Part shown: positions 35,383-44,053 of the stretch, in pieces
Layout: each line of letters begins with the position of its first letter
Numbering within the stretch: position 1 is the stretch's first letter
Assembly (NCBI GenBank): GCA_020438215.1
Contig: JAGQUX010000011.1
Location: forward strand, 1 to 64,000
Reading direction: 5' to 3'
From: Armatimonadota bacterium
Lineage (GTDB): Bacteria > Armatimonadota > Fimbriimonadia > Fimbriimonadales > Fimbriimonadaceae
DNA length: 64,000 nucleotides
The notes under the pieces: model-generated
What the model saw: the letters and a program-made list of their open reading frames with translations, nothing else
Database searches by the model: none
What the model was told of the DNA's origin: nothing
Program-made: the position numbers and the translations under genes

Positions 35383-37752
35383 TTACTTACCCAGGTAATC
35401 CGGCAGACCCCAGTGCTTGACGATAAACGCCAAGTAGATGAGGTGTCGGTCGCGAGTGTTGATATCGCCACCCAAGCCGTGACCACCAGTCGGGTCAAGG
35501 GAGAGTTCAACGAGCGGCCCCTTTCCTGCCTTCAGTAGTTCGCGATAGACAAACACGGTGTCTTGGTACAAAACGTTTGTGTCTTCCATCCCGTGCAAAA
35601 GCAGAAGTGGGTTCTTCAAGTTCTTCGCCGAGTGGGTCAGCGAGTATTTATCAACTTCCTCGCCCTTGCCTTTCGGAGCATTGGCAACAACCCCACCGGA
35701 ATACCAAGTGTTGTAGTTTTGCCACTGAGTTGGGCCAGCCCCGGCAATCCCGAGGGTGAACACATCGGGAGTGTTATACATACAATATTGAGTTTGGAAT
35801 CCACCAAACGACCAGCCGGTCAAGCCAGTTTTGGTGCGGTCAATGTTGTAATTGGTCGCCATGTATTTGACCAGGTCTTCCAAGTCTTCCGACTGCGGTT
35901 TCCCAATCTGCTCCCAGTTCGCTTTCCCAAAGGCCGCACTGTAGCCGCTCTGACCACGAGTGTCGATCGTACAGGTGACATAACCCAGGGTTTGCGCCAG
36001 GTACATGTTGAACATGCTGCCGGTGGACTGGAACGTACCATCGACAACCGATTTCCCGGTTCCCAACGGGCCGCCATAGACGTAAACGAACAGCGGTCGT
36101 TTATCAGTCTTCTTGTAGCCTGGTGGGAGGTACATGTAGCCATGAATCGTGTCGCCGTGGCGGTTTGTGAAGGTGAACAGCTCCGGTTGGATCTTGATAG
36201 AATCCCAGAACGGCTTACTGCGATGACTATCGGTCATCTGCGTTTCTTTGCCTTTGCTGATCACAAAGGTCTCGCGCATTTGATGCCAGCTATTGAACTG
36301 GGCAATCAACATGTCCGACTTGTTCGCCTTCACGCGCGGCTCATAGGTTCCATCCTTGGAAGTCATGCGCTCCATTGCGCCTGACTTCAGGTTCACTTTA
36401 TAGAAGTCCATACGAGCCAAGTGCTCTTTGCTTGCTTCGGCAATGGCATAGCCTTTATCGGAAGAAAGGTACAGCGGATACGTTTCGAACTCACCGCGAG
36501 TGACTTGCGTTTCCTTACCAGACTTAGCATCAATCAGGTGCATTTGCCGCCATCCAGATCGATCCAGAAGGCAAACAATCTGATCGCCTTCATGGTTGTA
36601 GAACGGGTTCATCAGGCTCGGAGTGCGGTGTTCCCCATCAGAGGTTCCTTCCCACACAGTGCGAACTTTCTGAGTTTCAAGATTCGCTTCCAGCAGTTTC
36701 CACTCTTTCTTATCACGCGCCCAGGTGCCAAATACAAACGACTTTCCGTCTGGTGACCACGGGTTATCGCTGATGCTGGTTTCCTGATACTCCTCACCGC
36801 CCGGCCATTTCCAAATTTCGAACGCCTTGCTCTCTTTATCTGGATTAGTGAGTGCCTCCGGTGTGATGTCGTACAGATACATGTACGATTCGCTCATGAA
36901 GTCGTCATCTGCGACGCCACGACTGGTTTTACGAGCTTCAGCAAACCGGTTGCGATAGACAATGTAATCCACTTGTCGCGATTCACCCTTTGACTTGGAG
37001 CCGAAAACGAGCATCTGCTTACCGTCCTTACTCAAGCGATACGATGTAAAGTTCACTCCGCCAGTCAGGGAAGGATTGATCTGCATCACCGCTGGGCTGT
37101 CGAACTGCATTCGATAGACTCCATTTCCACGTCGGAATACAAACCCAGAGTCATCGGGAAGATATTCGATATTCCCTTCGCTTTCACTTGTCCAGGTGAG
37201 GCGAGTAGGATCCTTTTTGAAATCCATCCAGCGGTAGATATCACCTTTGTAAATGAAGAGCATCTCGTTCTTCTTCTTGCCCCAAGCAACATCAGAAACA
37301 GTTCCGTAATTTGGACGTGGGCCACGTCGCTTGCGCTGCTCTTCTTGGAATTTCTCTTGTTCTTCACGATACTTCGTGTCGTCGAGCTTTTCCCACTCTT
37401 CCCAGCGCTTATTGTTTTCTTCAAACTCCTTCTTCGCCTTCATCACGTCGCCATCAAACTTAGCGAACATTTCCGGTGACGTGATCTGTTCCGATTTCCC
37501 AGATCGAGTGTCATAAAGCCAAAGCTCGTTCCCAAATGTGTTCCACCCACTCCAAACATAAGCGAGGTAACGATCATCTTGAGAAAATCCAAGCACTCGC
37601 GCCGCCGGCCCAAAGTGCGAACGACGCGGGAACAGGTCATCAAACTTCAGATCTTTCTCGAGTTTGAAGACATCTTCCCAGCCTGGTGCCAGGGCGAATC
37701 CTGTTGCGGAAAGAGCGAGAGACGCCATTGCCGCAAGTAGCAACTTCTTCAT
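35383..37752 (-). CDS. Secreted S9 family (dipeptidyl-peptidase IV-like) peptidase
   Basis: 789 residues. A signal peptide (about 1-20) is followed by a long beta-propeller (about 45-520) and the alpha/beta-hydrolase domain. Catalytic residues by motif: Ser648 (Gly-Trp-Ser-Phe-Gly-Gly), Asp724 (Gly-Met-Glu-Asp-Thr-Asn) and His758 (Gly-Gly-His-Gly). It should cleave peptides outside the cytoplasm, probably as a dipeptidyl- or oligopeptidase. A charged insert (Glu/Arg/Lys-rich, about 105-145) sits in the propeller. TAATCT lies 7 nt before the ATG. Confidence 0.88.
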   Translation of the reverse strand: MKKLLLAAMASLALSATGFALAPGWEDVFKLEKDLKFDDLFPRRSHFGPAARVLGFSQDDRYLAYVWSGWNTFGNELWLYDTRSGKSEQITSPEMFAKFDGDVMKAKKEFEENNKRWEEWEKLDDTKYREEQEKFQEEQRKRRGPRPNYGTVSDVAWGKKKNEMLFIYKGDIYRWMDFKKDPTRLTWTSESEGNIEYLPDDSGFVFRRGNGVYRMQFDSPAVMQINPSLTGGVNFTSYRLSKDGKQMLVFGSKSKGESRQVDYIVYRNRFAEARKTSRGVADDDFMSESYMYLYDITPEALTNPDKESKAFEIWKWPGGEEYQETSISDNPWSPDGKSFVFGTWARDKKEWKLLEANLETQKVRTVWEGTSDGEHRTPSLMNPFYNHEGDQIVCLLDRSGWRQMHLIDAKSGKETQVTRGEFETYPLYLSSDKGYAIAEASKEHLARMDFYKVNLKSGAMERMTSKDGTYEPRVKANKSDMLIAQFNSWHQMRETFVISKGKETQMTDSHRSKPFWDSIKIQPELFTFTNRHGDTIHGYMYLPPGYKKTDKRPLFVYVYGGPLGTGKSVVDGTFQSTGSMFNMYLAQTLGYVTCTIDTRGQSGYSAAFGKANWEQIGKPQSEDLEDLVKYMATNYNIDRTKTGLTGWSFGGFQTQYCMYNTPDVFTLGIAGAGPTQWQNYNTWYSGGVVANAPKGKGEEVDKYSLTHSAKNLKNPLLLLHGMEDTNVLYQDTVFVYRELLKAGKGPLVELSLDPTGGHGLGGDINTRDRHLIYLAFIVKHWGLPDYLGK

Positions 37753-37797
37753 CGAACCCAGATTACGCGGAATCAGACCAGAAAGTCACCCTTGCAA

Positions 37798-38343
37798 CTA
37801 CTTTTCTTGATTTCTGTACGTTTCCAAGTCCAGTTCAAAGGTGGCAATCCCTTCCATCACCGCCCAATCAGTGATGCATAGCAGGAGATCCACCAGATGG
37901 AACATTCGCGTGTTGTCGGCGAGCATGTCTCCACAGAGAAAGGAAACTTCTCGTTCAATTGCCGCTTCGCACAACCGGTTCAAAAGCTCAGTTCCCAGCC
38001 CGATCCCCTGAAATTCATCGGCAACCGTCAATGCAAAGTCCGCCGCATTAGCCCGGTGCCCCAGCCGGATGAACCTCACCACTCCTGCAAGGCGACCCTC
38101 ATACAGAGCGACAATGCAGAAGTGATTTTCGCCATCAACCTCGGTCAAATACTTCTGTTCCGCAACAGAGAATGATGTTTTGATGCGCAGAAACCTGTTG
38201 TATCGCGTGAGCGGAGAAAGATTCCCAAGCCACTCAACAAAAAGTGGCTTGTCATCAGGATGCACGAGCCTTAGATGAAACACGGTTCCATCTTTCGCTG
38301 CGATCTGTTCAGAGTAGTCAGGGGGGAATCTGCGCTGGGTCAA
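37798..38343 (-). CDS. GNAT acetyltransferase (Pat-like domain)
   Basis: 181 residues. Arg-Leu-Val-His-Pro-Asp-Asp-Lys-Pro-Leu-Phe, Leu-Ser-Pro-Leu-Thr-Arg-Tyr-Asn-Arg-Phe-Leu and the acetyl-CoA loop Gln-Gly-Ile-Gly-Leu-Gly match the GNAT domain found in Pat-type lysine acetyltransferases, here without any regulatory domain. Targets unknown. Its start overlaps the amidohydrolase stop by 4 nt, so both are co-transcribed. Confidence 0.8.
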   Translation of the reverse strand: MTQRRFPPDYSEQIAAKDGTVFHLRLVHPDDKPLFVEWLGNLSPLTRYNRFLRIKTSFSVAEQKYLTEVDGENHFCIVALYEGRLAGVVRFIRLGHRANAADFALTVADEFQGIGLGTELLNRLCEAAIEREVSFLCGDMLADNTRMFHLVDLLLCITDWAVMEGIATFELDLETYRNQEK

Positions 38344-39689
38344 GAAAGTTCGTTGTCCTTGCCTTCAAAACGAACCATCTCGCCCGAAGGTTCGCCCACC
38401 AGGGTCGAATCGCTCACAATCGCCTTGCCCTTGACAAGCGTATGAGTAATCTTGCCTTGCAGAGTCCGCCCTTCCAACGGCGACCAACCACACTTCGACT
38501 CCAGCCAATCGCGAGTGACATCCTGCTTCCCTTTCAGATCAACAAGAACGAGATCAGCATCCATACCCGGTGAGATAAAACCCTTATCCTTGATTTGATA
38601 AAGCTTTGCGGGGTTCTCCGAAGTCAGCTGAACTACTTTCTCAAGTTCAATTTCACCGCGAGCAAACCAATCCAGCATCACAGGTAGGAGTGTTTGCACT
38701 CCGGGCATTCCACTGGGAGACTGCGGATACGGCTTCGCTTTCTCTTCCTCAGTATGCGGAGCGTGGTCACTCCCGATTACGTCAAACAATCCTTGCTTGA
38801 CCGCGTGCCATAGTGCAAGCCGAGTGCTCTCAGTCCGCACAGGAGGATTCATCTGCACCTTACTTCCAATTCGTTCGTAATCCTCTTCGTTGAACGTCAG
38901 GTGGTTCGGTGTGACTTCGCATGTCACGGGGAGGCGATTCCGCTTTGCCTCTTTCAGCAGTGGCAACTCTTCCGCCGTTGAGATATGCAGAACATGCGTT
39001 GGTCGCCGCGTTTCGTGGACAAGCTGAAGGAGCCGCTCGGTGTTCATCCGGGCTGTCTCTGCATCCCGCCAAACAAAATGCTCACGGGGATGCGCGCCAT
39101 TTTCAACTAAATGCCACCGATCACGGAGACGAGCTTCATCCTCGGAGTGCACAGGCATCGGACGTTTACCGTGCTTCATCACTTCCCGCACTAAATCGGT
39201 TTGTTCAACAAGAAGCGACCCCGTGCTAGAACCCATAAACAGCTTGATCCCCGGCGTGCCTGGCAGTTGTTCAAGTTGATCAAGCTGCTCGATATTCTCC
39301 GCACATGCCCCAACGAAGAATGCATAGTGGCACCATGCCCGGCCGGACGCACGATCAAGCTTATCCCGCAGGGCCTCAGCAGTTGTGGTTGCCGGCTTTG
39401 TGTTAGGCATCTCAAAGATCGTGGTCACGCCGCCACAAACAGCAGCACGAGTACCAGACTCAATATCCTCTTTGTGCTCCATCCCCGGCTCGCGAAAGTG
39501 CACCTGAGTATCAATCACACCAGGGAGAACATGAAGATGCGATGCCTCAATCACTTCTGCCGCATCCGCGGGCTGAAAACTCCCGACGGCAACAATCTTT
39601 CCCCGTCGAATGGCAATATCGCACTGCTTTCGACCAGAACCGCTCACAACGGTTCCGTTCTTGATCAGAAGATCGAAAACACCAGACAT
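38340..39689 (-). CDS. Dihydroorotase-like amidohydrolase with Gln in place of the first metal His
   Basis: 449 residues from the ATG at 39689 (an upstream frame extension lacks similarity). The amidohydrolase opening should be Asp-x-His-x-His; here it is Asp60-Thr-Gln62-Val-His64-Phe-Arg-Glu-Pro-Gly. Met-Pro-Asn-Thr-Lys-Pro, the metal-bridging Lys in Gly-Ile-Lys-Leu-Phe-Met-Gly, later His residues and Gly-Ser-Asp-His-Ala-Pro-His are intact. This variant occurs in a recognised set of bacterial dihydroorotase-annotated proteins, so PyrC is plausible, but a different cyclic amide is equally possible. No pyr genes are adjacent. Confidence 0.75.
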   Translation of the reverse strand: MSGVFDLLIKNGTVVSGSGRKQCDIAIRRGKIVAVGSFQPADAAEVIEASHLHVLPGVIDTQVHFREPGMEHKEDIESGTRAAVCGGVTTIFEMPNTKPATTTAEALRDKLDRASGRAWCHYAFFVGACAENIEQLDQLEQLPGTPGIKLFMGSSTGSLLVEQTDLVREVMKHGKRPMPVHSEDEARLRDRWHLVENGAHPREHFVWRDAETARMNTERLLQLVHETRRPTHVLHISTAEELPLLKEAKRNRLPVTCEVTPNHLTFNEEDYERIGSKVQMNPPVRTESTRLALWHAVKQGLFDVIGSDHAPHTEEEKAKPYPQSPSGMPGVQTLLPVMLDWFARGEIELEKVVQLTSENPAKLYQIKDKGFISPGMDADLVLVDLKGKQDVTRDWLESKCGWSPLEGRTLQGKITHTLVKGKAIVSDSTLVGEPSGEMVRFEGKDNELS

Positions 39690-39746
39690 GCCCCTAGCAT
39701 ATTCGCTCAGGCGAACAAATTGCACCCAGGTATCCTCAAACCTCGC

Positions 39747-40490
39747 ATGGCCACATCAACCGCGGATTCTCCAGACGTCACGATTCTGGTTCCCGCCTAC
39801 AACGAAGAAAATACGATCCGCGAAGTTGTAGATCGATTGCTGGCCCTCCCCATGAACTCCGAGATCATCGTTGTCAATGACGGGAGCACGGATCAAACCG
39901 GAACTCACCTCGCCCAATACGAAGGCAAGATCAAGGTCATCACTCACCCCAAACCGGGTGGAAAGGGCAACGCGATCCGGAGCGGATTGAAGCACGCGAC
40001 CGGCAAAACCGTCATCATCCAAGATGCCGATCTTGAGTATTTCCCCGAGGAAATGCCAACCCTCATCAACCCAATCCTTGAGGGCAAATCTGAGGTGGTC
40101 TATGGTTCACGGTTCACCACCGGGATGCACGAAGGCATGGCCCTCCCTAATAAGATCGTGAATATCCTCCTCCGCTGGACAGTGATGCTTCTCTATGGGC
40201 GCAAGCTCACCGATGAAGCCACCTGCTACAAGGCTTTTGATCGCAAATTGATCCAAGGGATGGAGCTGCAATGCCAACGCTTCGAGTTCTGCCCGGAAGT
40301 GACAGCGAAATCCATTCGTCTTGGGAAGAAGATTATCGAAGTGCCAGTCCGTTACGAACCACGAGGGAAAGATGCTGGAAAGAAAATCAGATGGACCGAC
40401 GCGCCTGAAGCGTTTTGGACACTCCTGAAATACCGATTTTGGCGCCCGTCTTCTCAACCGTCTGCGGAGCCTGCTTCATCTCAGGATTGA
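39747..40490 (+). CDS. GT2 glycosyltransferase (DPM1-like)
   Basis: 247 residues. Val-Pro-Ala-Tyr-Asn-Glu-Glu-Asn, Val-Asn-Asp-Gly-Ser-Thr-Asp and Asp-Ala-Asp-Leu-Glu-Tyr are the GT-A nucleotide-sugar and metal motifs. No transmembrane segments follow, as in soluble DPM1-type enzymes that load polyprenyl phosphate. It could supply the GT39 enzyme at 4239 (inference). The plus-strand 3' end overlaps the convergent gene at 40387 by 104 nt. Confidence 0.82.
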   Translation: MATSTADSPDVTILVPAYNEENTIREVVDRLLALPMNSEIIVVNDGSTDQTGTHLAQYEGKIKVITHPKPGGKGNAIRSGLKHATGKTVIIQDADLEYFPEEMPTLINPILEGKSEVVYGSRFTTGMHEGMALPNKIVNILLRWTVMLLYGRKLTDEATCYKAFDRKLIQGMELQCQRFEFCPEVTAKSIRLGKKIIEVPVRYEPRGKDAGKKIRWTDAPEAFWTLLKYRFWRPSSQPSAEPASSQD

Positions 40491-41220
40491 ACGTCGCCGA
40501 TCTAATCTTTCGGCGGCTGAGCACTTCCAAGGTCAAGCTATCAAAATTTGACGCATCAGTACTCACCAGCCACCAAGCACAGGCGTAGTCTCCTCGCTCA
40601 ATAATCGGCCAGCTAGAGCCTGTTGAGAAAGTGAAACCCAAGGAGTCTGCGATAGGGGTCTCCAGCCACCAAGCAAAGTCTTCTAGTGGTTGTCGATCTT
40701 TTGCACGATGAAACGCCAGCAATGATGCACTCACTGGTGCCCGAGAGCCATCGGCTGTAACGACAAACCGCACATCACGAGTCTCAATATCAGGCTGCGG
40801 TTCGGCATCGGCAAGATCAAACGGCGTCTTCTTGGGATACGAAGACAGGATCACAAGGAAATTAGTTTCCGAGCCAAAGTAACTGCCAATCTCGCTCCAT
40901 TTCTGCTTGAGCTCCCGCTCCTCCAATCCTTCTCGGGCAGACAACCAGCCCAGCCACCGCGACAGGGTCTTGCCATCCAGCGGAACCACCCATTCGACAT
41001 CTACTTTACGAATGCCTTCGTTCCAACTGCCGATCGCAACCGCGCGTGATCGCCAGACTTTGTCCAAATCAAGTAACTCAGCCGTATCGAGCGGCAACCT
41101 CCCAAATCGAGTAAGGTCGTTACGTGATTTGGTCAATGCCATCTTGCGCCCGATCTCGAAATCTTCGAAAACAGGAACAGATGGAAATGTCGCAGTGATG
41201 AATACGGCGGCTGCCAGCAT
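40387..41220 (-). CDS. Hypothetical protein with N-terminal signal-like segment
   Basis: 277 residues starting with a short hydrophobic stretch. It has Trp-rich and Asp-rich segments (Trp-Leu-Gly-Trp-Leu-Ser, Phe-Ala-Trp-Trp-Leu-Glu) and no known catalytic motif. Its ATG shares a base with the DUF2993 stop (TAATG), so it is coupled to that gene. The last 104 nt lie antisense over the GT2 gene. Function unknown. Confidence 0.6.
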   Translation of the reverse strand: MLAAAVFITATFPSVPVFEDFEIGRKMALTKSRNDLTRFGRLPLDTAELLDLDKVWRSRAVAIGSWNEGIRKVDVEWVVPLDGKTLSRWLGWLSAREGLEERELKQKWSEIGSYFGSETNFLVILSSYPKKTPFDLADAEPQPDIETRDVRFVVTADGSRAPVSASLLAFHRAKDRQPLEDFAWWLETPIADSLGFTFSTGSSWPIIERGDYACAWWLVSTDASNFDSLTLEVLSRRKIRSATFNPEMKQAPQTVEKTGAKIGISGVSKTLQARRSI

Positions 41221-42041
41221 TAATACTGATTATCGGCGGGCAGATCGTTTGGGTTTACCGGGATTTTCGCATCACCAGTTGCGATCATCTTCCCGTCCTC
41301 AAGCTCAAGCTGATTGACATAAAGCGCACCAAACAGGCGCAGGTCTTCATCAAGGTCAATGATGGGATTGAGTGCATCAACCAGGAGCTTTGCCGAAGTC
41401 GGTTCCGCCCGCGTCCAATCGAAATACACTTTTGGTTGCGTCAGCATCAACTTGTGCCCGTCTTGTGACTCCAGCCGGGCAATGACAGCAAACTTGGTCT
41501 TGACAATGAGGAACTCACCATAGCCCTCCACCCAGAGAAAGCCGTTTCTGATTTGCACCGTGCATTCCTTCACCTCCGCGAACTTGTGGACAATGTAGTT
41601 CGCCAGATCTTCCGCGAGAACTTCCACCTTTCCAGTTCCAACCCCAGACCGTGAGATTCGAATTTGCTTTGTCCGTTTTGCCACGCCAAAGTCGTAGCGA
41701 CAGCCAGGAATATCCACCTCAAGCTGGTTGATCCGTAATCCGCGCAGTGTGAAGTCGCTCAGCCGGAATTCGAGGCTCCCAATCTTGCCGGATTGAGAAA
41801 AGCTCGGTTCTTGAAAGATCGGAGTTTGCTGGAGTGAAAACTTGCTTGCCGTGATTCGAGCTGAATCAAGCTCACCCCATGCCGCCGCAACAATCGCAGG
41901 ACGGATATTAACCGAGCACTCTGCTTCCTCACCCAGAATCTCCTGCTTGATCTGTTCGGCTGCTTGACGCTCGAACTTTTGCTCTGTTGTATTGGCAAAG
42001 ATGCCAAGCCCAACCGCCAAAATCCCCCCAATCAAGCTCAT
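41220..42041 (-). CDS. DUF2993 (LmeA-like) phospholipid-binding protein
   Basis: 273 residues. A signal or anchor segment at 1-16 precedes Ala-Glu-Gln-Ile-Lys-Gln-Glu and a long beta-rich region with the DUF2993 pattern Ile-Gly-Ser-Leu-Glu-Phe-Arg-Leu ... Gly-Leu-Arg-Ile-Asn-Gln-Leu-Glu-Val-Asp. Related proteins bind phospholipids in the envelope. It is coupled with the next gene and divergent from ygfZ (39 nt). Confidence 0.65.
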   Translation of the reverse strand: MSLIGGILAVGLGIFANTTEQKFERQAAEQIKQEILGEEAECSVNIRPAIVAAAWGELDSARITASKFSLQQTPIFQEPSFSQSGKIGSLEFRLSDFTLRGLRINQLEVDIPGCRYDFGVAKRTKQIRISRSGVGTGKVEVLAEDLANYIVHKFAEVKECTVQIRNGFLWVEGYGEFLIVKTKFAVIARLESQDGHKLMLTQPKVYFDWTRAEPTSAKLLVDALNPIIDLDEDLRLFGALYVNQLELEDGKMIATGDAKIPVNPNDLPADNQY

Positions 42042-42080
42042 CGCGCCGCAACCTCAGCACCAGGTAACGTCTGACAACTT

Positions 42081-42947
42081 ATGAGCGATTCCGGTGCAAG
42101 CATCCCTGAAGCATATTCCCTTTTGCTTTCTGAGGGTGCGTATTTGCAAGCAGATTCCACGCTCATTGAGATTTCCGGTTCCGATGCCTTCACCTGGTTC
42201 CAAGGGCAAATCACGCAAGATATGCGGAAGTTGCTGGACAGCAAACACATCTCCGCCTGCCTTGTCAGCGCAACTGGGCAACTCCAATCCTTGCTCAAAA
42301 TCTACGCCTCGGATAACAAAGTCCAAGTCATTACCGACCAACCGAGTGAGCTCATCCGCAGATTAGATGAACTCGTAATCCTCGAAGATGTCCAGTACGA
42401 AATCAAAGCGGAGAACTTCTGGAGTTTCCAGGGCGGCCCCCCACGAGAAAACACCGGGTTGCCAAACAACCGGACAGGGCTTGGCGGCTACGATCTCCCA
42501 TTTGAAAAACCGAATATCACCCAAACACTCAGCCCTGAACTGTTCAATCTCATCTCTCTTGAGCACGGCATTCCGCTACTTGGGATTGACACAAACGAAA
42601 AGACTCTCCCTCCCGAGCTCGGCTCCGCATTCGATCAGGAATACATCGCCTACGACAAGGGTTGCTACACAGGTCAGGAAGTGCTTCAACGCATCCATAG
42701 CCGAGGACACACCAACAAAACTTGGGTGGGATTAGTATGTTCAGAACTTCCGCAAGTTGGTGACGAAGTTCAATTTGAAGAGAAGGATGTTGGTACTGTC
42801 CATCGCGTTGCTGTCAGCCCAACACTCGGCCCGATTGCATCGGCAACTCTCCGGAACCAGGCAACAACGCCGGGTACACAAGTTCAAATAGGAATGATCA
42901 GTGCTGAGGTGCGTGAAATGCCGTTACTCGCCGCCCGCAGTCTCTGA
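42081..42947 (+). CDS. ygfZ: YgfZ/GcvT-like folate-dependent Fe-S repair protein
   Basis: 288 residues. An aminomethyltransferase-like fold with Phe-Gln-Gly-Gln-Ile-Thr-Gln-Asp near 40 and the diagnostic Lys-Gly-Cys-Tyr-Thr-Gly-Gln-Glu near 194-201. These mark YgfZ, which uses tetrahydrofolate and supports Fe-S cluster enzymes such as MiaB. The 3' end overlaps the convergent small membrane protein gene by 24 nt. Confidence 0.85.
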   Translation: MSDSGASIPEAYSLLLSEGAYLQADSTLIEISGSDAFTWFQGQITQDMRKLLDSKHISACLVSATGQLQSLLKIYASDNKVQVITDQPSELIRRLDELVILEDVQYEIKAENFWSFQGGPPRENTGLPNNRTGLGGYDLPFEKPNITQTLSPELFNLISLEHGIPLLGIDTNEKTLPPELGSAFDQEYIAYDKGCYTGQEVLQRIHSRGHTNKTWVGLVCSELPQVGDEVQFEEKDVGTVHRVAVSPTLGPIASATLRNQATTPGTQVQIGMISAEVREMPLLAARSL

Positions 42948-43286
42948 TTTCTTCGCCTTCATCGCCATCAAATGCCCAGCGAGAAGCGCGCCAGCAGTCA
43001 CTACCGAAATCAAAACAACAAACTGTGCGGGATAAAACCCATCACCCATTTTGGAAACAAACCGCCCACCTGCAACTACGGATATAAACAAAATACCAAT
43101 GTATCCGGGGCGAGGCATAGAAAGCGAAAGCTTGACCAAGCCCAGAACCGCAACCCCCATCAACCCACTGGCGATCAAACTAATGATGCTTGGCTTGCCT
43201 GTTGGGAAGAAATACGATTGCACACCAATTGCGATCAGAATCACACCGTAAACAGCGGCAATCCAACGCGGCCAAGTCATTTTCAT
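42924..43286 (-). CDS. Four-helix membrane protein, TMEM14-like
   Basis: 120 residues with four hydrophobic helices (about 8-25, 33-52, 60-76, 85-106), Gly- and Pro-rich turns and a Lys-rich tail. Size and layout fit the TMEM14/UPF0136 family. Function unknown. Seven nt separate it from the ExoD-like gene, so they form an operon. Confidence 0.55.
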   Translation of the reverse strand: MKMTWPRWIAAVYGVILIAIGVQSYFFPTGKPSIISLIASGLMGVAVLGLVKLSLSMPRPGYIGILFISVVAGGRFVSKMGDGFYPAQFVVLISVVTAGALLAGHLMAMKAKKSETAGGE

Positions 43287-43293
43287 ACGATGC

Positions 43294-43971
43294 TCAAATT
43301 ACCCCGAGCATCCCTGCGGCCCACGGCAAAGTAAATCCCACCTTTCCTGCGCCCCACACCAATATTGCTGTCATAGGAACCAACGCGATTCCAATCCCCA
43401 CCAACATCGTAATCCAACCCATCAGAGCAAACATTCCGTCTTCTTCCAGCATCCCCAGACCGACGATCGCCATACCAATCGCGGGTACTGAATTCGTAGC
43501 GGGAAGAGGCAGAATCACACAAAACGCGGCGAGAACCATTGTTGGCGCAATCCAATATCGGAACAGCTTCTGGTTATAGAGCCATCCCATGCGTGGCCTC
43601 AGCAACTTCTCAAAGAACGCAAGGATTTTGGATAGCCGCATCAAGAACTTGCCAGTTGCTCCCCCAATCTCTCGGGTCAAGAGTTTCTGCGGTAATGTCG
43701 GGCCTGATTGCCCCTTCAAAATCTGAATGGCAAGCACCATCAAAACGATTCCGAAGGGGGTTGCAAAGCCGGGGGGTGCAGGAATCGCCGTTGGCATCCC
43801 AAATAGCACCAGGAAGAAACCAAAACTCTTTTGATCGGTACGGGAAAGGAGTTCGCCAATCGTGGCTTTCCCATCGGCAAAAACGGCCTGAATATCGTGA
43901 GACAGAGTGGTGTTGCGCTTTTCTTCGCCTGCGACTTCAGCAGAAGTCGCCGTCACCTCAATCTCACTCAT
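43294..43971 (-). CDS. ExoD-family membrane protein
   Basis: 225 residues from the ATG at 43971. The ExoD signature Gly-Met-Pro-Thr-Ala-Ile-Pro-Ala-Pro-Pro-Gly near 63, Gln-Ile-Leu and Leu-Pro-Gln follow, then several transmembrane helices. ExoD proteins are linked to exopolysaccharide production in rhizobia, but the biochemical role is unknown. An upstream ATG (44007) adds unconserved residues. Confidence 0.82.
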   Translation of the reverse strand: MSEIEVTATSAEVAGEEKRNTTLSHDIQAVFADGKATIGELLSRTDQKSFGFFLVLFGMPTAIPAPPGFATPFGIVLMVLAIQILKGQSGPTLPQKLLTREIGGATGKFLMRLSKILAFFEKLLRPRMGWLYNQKLFRYWIAPTMVLAAFCVILPLPATNSVPAIGMAIVGLGMLEEDGMFALMGWITMLVGIGIALVPMTAILVWGAGKVGFTLPWAAGMLGVI

Positions 43972-44053
43972 AATCAGTCCCAGATTTCTGCTCTCTACGC
44001 AACTCACGCGCCAAGCGTTCGTGCGTGGTGGCAGATCGCACCAAAGAGCCTAT

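Noticed and set aside
35563-36384. 273-codon open frame on the plus strand
   Set aside because: Antisense to the S9 peptidase catalytic domain, which is intact.
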